A DNA stretch of 64,000 nt, from positions 124,001 through 188,000 of the forward strand of contig WPIO01000044.1 in assembly GCA_009760855.2 (NCBI GenBank), given 5' to 3'. Below the pieces are notes generated by a model. It was given only the letters and a program-made list of their open reading frames with translations. It made no database searches and had not been told where the DNA came from. Origin of the DNA: Cristatella mucedo. Its lineage: Eukaryota; Bryozoa; Phylactolaemata; Cristatellidae. This document shows, piece by piece, positions 55,885 through 64,000 of the stretch (position 1 is its first letter; each line of letters starts with the position of its first letter). Both the position numbers and the translations under genes were made by a program.

Positions 55885-56025
55885 GCTACGCTTAGCTCAG
55901 GGTTGACATGCTCGCATTTCACGGCACACGCAGCAGGTTCAAGTCCTGCAACAGGCAATCTTTTATCGCGCTTGAAGTGAGGCGATAGACGCTTAGGCTA
56001 TTCAGCTGCTACATGATCAAGACAA
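55885..56025 (+). mobile_element. SINE-1 copy, diverged
   Basis: GACATGCTCGCATTTCACGG head, GCAGGTTCAAGTCCTGCAAC box B, TTTTATCGCGCTTGAAGTGA core. The tail is degraded. Confidence 0.7.
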
Positions 56026-56394
56026 CAGTATCAACCAAACTTTTTTCTACTTTTCGCTGCAATAGACGGCGGCGCTCTAGCTAGGTAGTCATATTTCCTT
56101 GTTATTAGCAACAGTCTCGCTATCGTTCAGCATAAAAATAATAGTAATAATGATAGCATTTTACAGTAATGCAGTACCGAGACCGTCTCATCGACTAGAC
56201 ATATTTGCTTAGTTTCATAACCCGAATTACATAAAGTAGCGATAACTAAAATATCTTCACTATTCCACTTGCTATCTTTTAAAATTGTATACTTAAACTG
56301 ATGAAAATGTCCACCCGAGCAGTACGTCTAGGACTGCGTAATTTTAAAGTCTTCTTATACAAGGCCCGTAGCAGCCAGTTTGCCCCTAAGTCTG

Positions 56395-56548
56395 AGTTCG
56401 GGGGTAGGGGGCTTGCTGTTCATGACCCGGGTCGTGAGTTCTAGTCCTGCAGTTGTCGATCTTTTATTGACCACTGAAAGCGGTGGTGATAACCATGCAG
56501 GTTTTTCTGCCGCTATATAAATGAGGCTGTTAAATCAGCTTACCGCTT
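56395..56548 (+). mobile_element. SINE-1 copy
   Basis: GGGGCTTGCTGTTCATGACC head, GTCGTGAGTTCTAGTCCTGC box B, CCACTGAAAGCGGTGGTGAT core and AATGAGGCTGTTAAATCAGC tail. Confidence 0.88.
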
Positions 56549-59500
56549 TCTACTCTTATTCTTGACTCAGACTTACCAACAGGCCTTAAAAATTTAATTT
56601 TCCCTACCCGTAGCTGTCGTGGAGTCGGCTAAATTCTGCCCTGATAAAAGCTTCGCTTGCCATTAAAAAAAATTGCTCTACGTTATATGGATTATGCTAG
56701 CAGAAAGTATTAAAAGTGACGCACCGGAGTAATGAATATTCAATGCCCCAGCTAAATCCTCAAACTACCCTGCTGTGAGAGAAGCTGGTCAGAAAACCTC
56801 ATTACATGTATCTCGCTCAGCAGTTGAAAGTTAAACTTTATTTTACTGATCATATTCAGAAGAATGTAGAATCCGGCCTTAAAGAAGCATTTTCGATTAG
56901 CCTGTTCGGACAAAATCCGGCTGACCTGGTGATCTGGTTCTTCGAACATGGTGTTTAGCATGGCATTGGATAAAGTAATCTTGTGGGAAATAGTTACCTT
57001 AAGTCTTTCCGCCATTAGCTGAATTTGTGGCAAAAAATGTAAGTGATGGCTTTGGCCGTCCGGATGTTCCCTTCAGGATCAGATCTAGTCCTTACTGTGA
57101 CAATATTCTGGATATTCCGCTTTGGGGTTCACGAGTCTCCTACGCAGAAAGACAAAATTGCTTGCATAAAAGGGGTCCGGTGTTTGACGACGGGACACTA
57201 TAGCAATTTTAATCCCATCCGGAGCGCTACCAGATGCCTGTATTTTCGAACGGTACCAGAACCTCATTATACCTATTTTTGGCTAATGGAACTTATTTAT
57301 TCAATAATCAATCGACCACTAAGTCAGTGTAAGTGCAGAGCACTGCCCTCCAACAAGAATCCTAGGTATGAGGCCCAAACACGGAGCTCGAGAATGTGAT
57401 CTCACTTTGCAACACTTTGAGGAGTAAGAGTTTAAACGTGTGGAACGGCTTCAAGATGTTTTTTCGCTCGTATGCAGCGTAGGTAATGAATGCTAGATCT
57501 TACAGTGGTGAAAATCCTATTGTTAGGCCCTGCGCCACGGAAAAAATAGCATGCGAATCGTAGAAGTGACAAATACATAAAGACAATGTATACAGGTCAA
57601 ACGCATATAGCCGGAAATAGCTGATCGAAGTCAAGGTAAATATATTATCTGAAAGATTTCACTCCCGGCGCCTTCGCGAGGCCATCATAGGGAAGATAAT
57701 GTAAGCCCGTTTAAGACATTGTTCCCCATCACTCATTGCCAGGAAGTAGTTCAGGTCCGGCCTTTCCATGCAGTCCCGTGATTCGCTACATATCCAGGGA
57801 TTGCTAGGCAGTGCTGGCCTCCTCCAAGCATTTAAAAACATTTCTATCTACATTTAAAACAATCGCAGCTCGCTGCTCGCAGCTTGAGCAGCTTTTTCAA
57901 ATTGAGCAGTGAATGTACGAACGCTATTTTGCACTAAAATTTTCAGCAATGGTTCGGACCAACACCATAATCCGCCGCAAGCCGGAAATCAGATTTGTGA
58001 AGCTCCAATTGGGATTACGTATTACAGTACAATCTATTAAAAATCCACGTATAGCACTTCACGACATTTCGAATGCATGCTCTCTGGCAATTCACTGCAA
58101 TCAACAGACATGACCTGGCCGATATCACAATCCGCCAAAGTCGCTACAAATCGAAGAGAAATTGGTTGTGAGAAACTCTAGTTCAAATATCCTATTGCAC
58201 TACACGGCAATTCATGTGTACCCGTCACATTTTAAAATATTAATGAAGCCTAATTCTCGTGCAAATGGGCTGCAAAGGCCAGGGCCATTACCATACCATT
58301 GTCAAAACCAGATGGGTATTTAGATTTGCTGTCCATTTGGTAAAGTCGGAGAATGCGACGATAAATTAAAATGGGATAAGCTTAAGGTTAATACGCACTC
58401 GTCTGTCTTCCCTTGAGTCGTGGCATAGTTTGTAACGGTTCCCGACTGGAAACCCTTTCGTCTAACACGCTTGCGATTCTCTCACAGTAGTTCCTGTAGT
58501 GCTTATCTTACCTGTTTGTGAGCACGTTTGTTCTGTACTTGATAATTCCTTGCTAGTCTCGCCCTAATGTCCTAACGAGTATGCACGTGCATATTTTAAG
58601 ACAAATCCGTGAGACCTGTAATAACTTATAATAACGTAGATGTGTTAGAAATGATGTAAAGTGTGCGAAGGACTAGCCGAATGGCAAGCACAGGGCAGTA
58701 GGTAATGCTTAGTCTAATCTGTATTCAAGAGGACAATGGCCCATAAATATACACGCTGTTACGGATGTCAAAGTAAAGGCCACACTGTCATTGGCCAGAG
58801 TTTATATTATCCATATTTATCCGATAGCCGTCACGCAGTAACAAGTGGTTTTCGCTTAAGAATGTCAGCTTAGCCTTCGGCTGGACTACAATTAAACCTA
58901 AGGTGGGCTCTGCTGCTATTGACTAGCGTTTGCAAGTTCTGTATAAGCAGTCCCTGTGGATTGTTCAATCGCTAAGAGCATTCGAGCGGTACACAGGAGA
59001 TTGTGGAATTGTACATCTCTGTAGGCGAATATGCTCTCGGCACTAAATCCCGAGGCAGAGGGCCCTCCACCGTGCAGCTCTACGAAATCAGTGGCTCTTC
59101 AAGTCACCCCCAAACGTCTCTGCCAATTTCTTTCCCGGACGCAGAGCTGAATTTCGCACAGCCTTGCATGCTTAGGCGCAGCGACGTGTCTTCAGGTACG
59201 TGTACAGTAAATCTAGGAAGGTACCCAAATAGTCTGCATTAGCCTCCAGCAAAGGAGTTTATTCCGACACAGCAATTTCTGATCGGATTAGAATGATGAC
59301 ACGGCTATTGACATATCCTTGCATACAGGTATTTACATGTAAGTAATACAACTCCTGTCCGTGGGCTTCTGAAACCAATGTCCTCCTATTGTATTACCAA
59401 TCCTTTTGTACGGCATCGAGGGCGTCTAGGAATACAATGAGGCCTCCAGCATGTGAATAAATGCGCCAGCACAAAGGCAATCTACAAACGTTGGCAAAGC

Positions 59501-59684
59501 TGCAAAGTATACCTCGCCGATAGGGCTTCACCGAGTTCTGCCACAGCCGTAGCAGAGATGCCTGGATCGAACCGAATAGACCTTAGCTTGCTTGTGAGAT
59601 GAAATGAGCTTAAGGTTTGTATACCAGACCCTAGGCAAAAGGTAAAATTGAACTCGACACATCGTGTTGTCACCATGGTTTGGC
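56549..59684. other. 3.1 kb with no recognised gene
   Basis: Contains ORFs of 93 codons (minus, 56752-57033) and 118 codons (plus, 57043-57399) with no family motif. No repeat family recognised. This is the largest unexplained stretch on the right side. Confidence 0.4.
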
Positions 59685-59895
59685 GCAGGGGTAAGGGGCT
59701 CGCCTTTAACGACCGAGGTCGTGGGCTCGAGCCCCGAGGCACATGTGCGTTACAGCCCAATTTTTGGCCTAGGGACAAGGTGCTCGCTTTTAACAGCCGG
59801 TGTCGTGCGCTCGAGCGCTGCTGCATATTTCAAGCGCCTAGATGGAGCTTAAATTTTATTGTGGATCTCTGCAAATGAATATTTTTTTTAATTAT
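59685..59895 (+). mobile_element. SINE-2 with two tRNA-like heads
   Basis: Two heads in tandem: GGTAAGGGGCTCGCCTTTAA with GGGCTCGAGCCCC, then GACAAGGTGCTCGCTTTTAA with GCGCTCGAGCGC. The LINE-B-like tail start AAGCGCCTAGATGGAGCTTA and AATTATTATTA follow. Confidence 0.75.
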
Positions 59896-60154
59896 TATTA
59901 TATGTGAGAATTTGAACTACTGCCAATACCGGTAGCAGCACGGAAAGGTGGACTAGGAGCCACTTGGAACCTTTGCAGCTCATACGCAGAAGACCGTTTA
60001 TGCTTAATTGAGTAAAATTTGGGAGGCAAACTTGAAGCACAGTGCTGCTTAATGCGAAATCGGAAATGGATCTTCGCTCAGCCATTTTCGGGCGGATTAC
60101 AATTGATTGCAGTGGTCTTGGATCAGTACAAAACATTGGTACAGGTCGTTATAA
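59896..60154. other. no recognised feature
   Basis: Short interval between two SINE copies; nothing recognised. Confidence 0.35.
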
Positions 60155-60303
60155 ATTAGCTGATTAAAGCCTTATTTGTATAGTGCCAGAAGAACCGTAA
60201 CGGCTATCCCCACTTTGGTGTTGGCATTAAAGGATGGCTCACTGCAGGATTCGATCCTACAACCTCCTTCGTGAACAGCCAGCATCTTACCTCCTGGGAT
60301 AGG
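60155..60303 (-). mobile_element. SINE-1 copy
   Basis: On the minus strand: CCCAGGAGGTAAGATGCTGG, GGATCGAATCCTGCAGTGAG box B, and the AATAAGGCTTTAATCAGCTA tail. Its 5' end touches the inverted-repeat element at 60305. Confidence 0.88.
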
Positions 60304-60403
60304 TTGTAGGACATTTCCCCCCCCCCCGACATTTCCCCCGGATATTTCTCCAGGGTAGGACATTTCCCCCTATGCTGATTAATGTATAACTAACAATACA
60401 GAC

Positions 60404-60404
<1 letters not shown>

Positions 60405-60491
<87 letters not shown>

Positions 60492-60510
60492 TTATATATT
60501 TATACATGAT
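60405..60510 (+). repeat. (TA)n/(TG)n microsatellite
   Basis: TATATA runs flanking a GTGTGTGTGT core. Confidence 0.95.
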
Positions 60511-60514
60511 CAAA

Positions 60515-60681
60515 TGAAGTTCGCGCTCTATTGAAATAAAATAAACTCAGTACAAGCCGACGTCACCGGCCGCTGCCGACGCCACCACCGACGCCGCGCT
60601 TGCCGTACCGCCTCCGTCTGTCGTGCTATCGAGTCGCCGCTTATACTGAGTTGATTTTATTTCAATAGAGCGCGAACTTCA
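60515..60681. repeat. inverted repeat, arms of at least 37 bp
   Basis: The left arm at 60516-60552 begins GAAGTTCGCGCTCTATTGAA. The right arm at 60644-60680 is its complement with one mismatch in 37, and weaker pairing extends inward. The loop is about 90 nt and GC-rich. Each arm carries AATAAA on the strand reading toward the loop. Confidence 0.93.
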
Positions 60682-61184
60682 CCGCGGTCGACGCGCGACG
60701 CCCGGTGCAGCAACGACTGCGGCGGCGGCGCCGGTGAGCTTTGGACGGGCGGTAGACGGCGGTGCCGATGTCGGGAGGGGCGGCGACGGCGGCGGTCGAG
60801 GATACTGCTACGCGCTCGCAGCTTCTGCAGAGAGCGTCTGCTGCCAGCCGCCCGTGGCAGAGCTTTGACCTTGCACTTGGTGTTCTGCCGAAAAGCAGGG
60901 CCACAGCGACCGCATTTGTAATGACTATAATGTAGGAATATGTTACATGTTATATAATATATAATACTTTTACAAGATATTAAGCAAGGCAGTTTATATG
61001 ATGGCATTTCCATACGGGAGGGGAGAAAAGGTCCTACTCCGGGGGGGGGGAGGGGGAGAGGTCCAACTCCAAGGGGGAATGTCGGGGGGGGGAAGTCCTT
61101 GGGGGAATGTCCGTACCCCCTGGGCTATCATTGCCCTATATTTTTTATTGTGCATTACGATAAAAGAGGCATGCGCAGACGTAT

Positions 61185-62510
61185 GAAAATTCGAACGTAT
61201 GCTGAAAATACAATGTAGAGTAACATGCAATTAAAGTTGAGCTTCAACCAATGGATTTGTTATGGGTTAGATTGAATTTCGGGAGATTTCGGTAAAGGCC
61301 CGAGCCTCTGGAGCGCATTGGCTTCAGAACAAATTCCCTAATGCCTTAAAATTCGGTAATTAATGTACTACAAACGTAATGTAGTGTAATATTTAATCGG
61401 AATTTTGTCATTGCTCAGCCAGTTTGAGGTGGATTTTAGTGGATTGACGATTGATAGCAATCGTGGCCAGGAACGCTGCAGCCAGTTTGAATGATTGGTT
61501 TATCGCTCTCTCTACAACACTGCTTCACGGATCATCATACACTTTCAAAATTTAGCCATAAATCCACATCAAAGAGCTGGGCCATAAAACCACACCAAGT
61601 CTATATCAAAGGGCTGTCAACAGGCCAAAGCAGGAACGACAAGCCAAAATTCACACTGGAGCTAGGGGCAGTCGATTTCGGGACAATAGGCCGCATACTT
61701 TAGAGGATTTCGATATTGGCCCCTGGCAATCGTAGGGCCATCCATCAGAACGCACGTGCAAAATGTCATGAACTTGTTTATGTTGGCTTAGCTCGGAGTG
61801 CAGGACAATAGGCAATAAACTATGGAGCATCATTATTCCTCATCCGATTGATTCGTGGTTATTTTGCGGCGGCTCGGAGTGGACGTCCATTGAGGAAGTG
61901 CCCTGCCTCTCTCCCATTTTTTCGTGAGAAAGCAAGTGCCAAAAACCTTAAAATGCGATGCGTATATCTGATATAATTTAGAGAAGCATCCCGTTGAAAT
62001 TGGAGATAGATTCTAGCAGTCTGGTTCTGGGAAATTTACTGTGGATTCACTAAGGATTTCGCTAGTGGCCCTGGCCAAGGCTGCTGGCGTGCTGTCGAAG
62101 ATTTGCTGTGGATTGCTTTTGACCCACACCATTGCAGTTGATTGATTCAGTGCTCGAGAGCGCACTTGTGCAATAGCTTGAAATTTGGTTGGTACACTGT
62201 AAACGCAACGCAGGGTCATATGCAATATAAACTGAAGCACCGAGCATCCAATTTCTTCGTAATTTTCGGCTAATTATAGAGGATTGCGGTATCGTTCCAG
62301 CCCATTGCAGTCGATTGCAGAGCATTAGGCGGGAACGCGTGAGCGTAACGGCACGAAACTTTGTGGGTACACTTGAACGATAGCTCAGTGTAACTTGCTA
62401 TGCAAATTTGAGCGTTGTGAAACCGATTCCTTGTGGGTTTGTGGGGGATTGAAAGTGGAATGAATTGGCGGACCGTGCCTTCGGAGCCCATTTGCACGAG
62501 CAAGCACGTT
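61185..62510. repeat. degenerate tandem repeat, unit about 160-230 bp
   Basis: Recurring blocks: an AAATTYGG-like word then TACA..GTAA..CA..GTAA, then GATTGCAGTCGATTGCAG or GATTGATAGCAATCG, near 61185, 61348, 61950, 62170 and 62353. Divergence is high, and the middle (61490-61900) is poorly matched. Possibly an old satellite. Confidence 0.45.
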
Positions 62511-63565
62511 TATAATGCGCCAACTTTTTGAAACTTCATTTAAATGCTAAAGTATTGAAATATTCGACGGGATTTGGGGCTTCGGGCAGTAAATTTCCGC
62601 TCTGTTTTTGGGGTAAAAGTGTGGTAGCAGTAATTCGTCACACCCGTACGGCTGCTAGCCATAGAAATGGCCACCTAAGCTTATTGAGCATCAGAAAATA
62701 CTTGAATTGCACTTTCTATATGTTCCTTCCAACCTTATCCAACAAAACTTGCTTAACAGCATCGAACAAAATGACAAAACTGTACAAAGTCGGGTAAGTT
62801 CGGATAACCATTTCCGTGTCCACTTTATTCTCTCGCCTCCAAGGATAATAATTTTATAATTTGTAATATAATAATTATTAATCTTTATCATTTTAAAAAA
62901 CGTGCTCTATGGGCTCCTGTGCTTAAGTCCTTTGACGCAAACACAGAGCTTGTAACTGTACTTTTACCTGCAGACGCCCGACAAACATCGGTGGAGCGGG
63001 AGCCTCAAAGCACGGCTAGCGAGATCAAACATGCTGTTCGATACATGCCAACGGTAGCAGAGCACAGCAGCAAATAGAAAGCGACCATACCAAAGTTAAG
63101 TCAAGTCCATCTCGTTTGCGTTGACCTGTCTAAGCCATAGCAACTGTGAGGCACGTTCGCGTAGCTCCAGCCATAGTAAACATCGAAGCCCAAAATATAA
63201 CCGGCTGACTATTACTTCCTACATCCAGCTATACTTTCAAAATTATAGATTATGGCACATCCGGTTCGTAGAGGTCGTAATTCAGGAACCGCTTGTAATA
63301 AAGGGTCGTCATAATCTGGCCGCTGAAGCACGCCGACGTATCAATAATCAGCTGCGGTCATCAGGCTCAGGTTCCCAATGCCGTTATTTTTAGTAGTTAG
63401 GATCTTTTTTGCGAGGCTATTGCTGATAAAGTGGTATACAGATATGTCAAAATAGCTCTGCTGATTTCTGCCATCCTGTTATCGACTTGAGCTTGCTTTG
63501 TCTATCAGACGCCTCTTGTAGCAAGACAGTGGGCGTTTGACTGAATGAGCATTAAGCACGAGGCT
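62511..63565. other. no recognised feature
   Basis: No gene or repeat family supported. Confidence 0.4.
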
Positions 63566-63567
63566 TC

Positions 63568-63752
63568 TTATTTGCATGCTGACCCTGTGCATGTCACCCC
63601 TAACCATATTATTCATTTCGTTTGTTTTTCAAGCATGATTTTACTTACCATTCAATTGCATTTCACTTTACAGCAAATGTATAGCGCCTAGAGAGAGATT
63701 AAGTTCTCTGAGGGCGCTTTATCAAGTGAGTTATTATTATTATTATTATTAT
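63568..63752 (+). mobile_element. LINE-B 3' end
   Basis: Starts GCATGCTGACCCTGTGCATG and contains the hairpin AAGCGCC-like GCGCCTAGAGAGAGATTA with GAGGGCGCTTT and a long (ATT)n. 5'-truncated. Confidence 0.92.
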
Positions 63753-64000
63753 TCCTGCTAGACTCAGCTCAATCGACGCGTGCCGACTAAACCTGCAACG
63801 TCGCTACATCGATGGCAACCACGCACGCAGCGAAAGCTCTCGCGTTTCGGAAGCCAGCAATAAACGTCGTAGACCGAAAGCAAGACTAATGATTTATTAA
63901 CCAGGTAGCAGCGTAGCAACGTGTCCGGAGAGCATCCGATGCCGTTTTCCATCGAGCTTTGCTCGGTACGTTAGATGTCTGTAATGTCAATGTGGCACGA

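Larger units (their letters stand above)
60305..61120. mobile_element. about 0.82-kb element with G/C-rich inverted ends
   Basis: The left end (60305-60372) is built of GGACATTTCCCCC, GACATTTCCCCCGGATATTT and AGGACATTTCCCCC. The right end (about 61012-61120) is its reverse complement in arrangement: GGGGGAATGTCG, AGTCCTTGGGGGAATGTCC. Inside are a (TA)n/(TG)n tract, a 37-bp inverted repeat and a GC-rich block of about 340 bp. No transposase is present. I know of no named superfamily with these ends and leave it unclassified. Confidence 0.7.

Noticed and set aside
56752-57399. ORFs of 93 and 118 codons on opposite strands
   Set aside because: No recognised family, no splice context and no repeat copies in the window; left as unassigned.
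60657-61013. Minus-strand ORF with a Cys-rich start that could suggest a gag-like zinc knuckle
   Set aside because: The spacing does not fit without frameshifts, and the remainder is an Arg/Pro-rich translation of GC-rich DNA.

Overview
This window is invertebrate animal nuclear DNA that I cannot place to species. The evidence is intron-split coding exons with GT/AG borders, CR1/L2-like LINEs, tRNA-derived SINEs, hAT and pogo/Tigger-like DNA transposons, and many microsatellites. I saw no bacterial gene organisation, CRISPR array, rRNA or free-standing tRNA gene. The element names LINE-A, LINE-B, SINE-1 and SINE-2 are my own working labels.

The only gene content I can support firmly is a pair of minus-strand GH18 chitinase-family genes lying head to tail. 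Gene 1 runs from 38214 down to 17553 in seven recovered exons. Their splice phases fit together and encode about 407 residues covering all eight conserved barrel segments. The signal-peptide exon and the true C-terminus were not found. Gene 2 starts upstream of 12362; exons at 12194-12362, 7768-7866 and 4806-4963 were recovered, and the rest is expected beyond the left edge or unrecognised. The two are diverged paralogs (roughly half identical in shared exons). Their catalytic motifs differ from the usual DGxDxDxE: DGLELDWE in gene 1 and DGLELEWE in gene 2.

The rest is mostly introns and intergenic DNA filled with repeats. LINE-A ends in ACATTAC-like repeats and LINE-B ends in a hairpin followed by (ATT)n. 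Each is found inserted inside the other (18.8-19.2 kb and 23.7-24.1 kb). SINE-1 (tRNA head, tail ending TTAAATCAGCT) is present about ten times. SINE-2 (tRNA head with a LINE-B-like 3' hairpin) is present about four times, once with a doubled head. A 1577-bp tandem duplication lies at 38839-42168, and only its second copy carries a SINE-1. Other elements are a decayed hAT transposase (34.2-35.3 kb), a pogo/Tigger-like element with TA duplications (47100-47777), a 207-bp palindrome (27747-27953), and an 820-bp element with G/C-rich inverted ends and an internal 37-bp inverted repeat (60305-61120).

Region by region: 0-12.4 kb is gene 2 with (CAG)27 and two minisatellites in its introns; 12.4-17.5 kb is intergenic or the unrecognised gene 1 end; 17.5-38.2 kb is gene 1; 38.8-42.2 kb is the tandem duplication; 43-64 kb is repeat-rich, with one FLYWCH-like zinc-finger ORF (53844-54086) and no other recognised gene.
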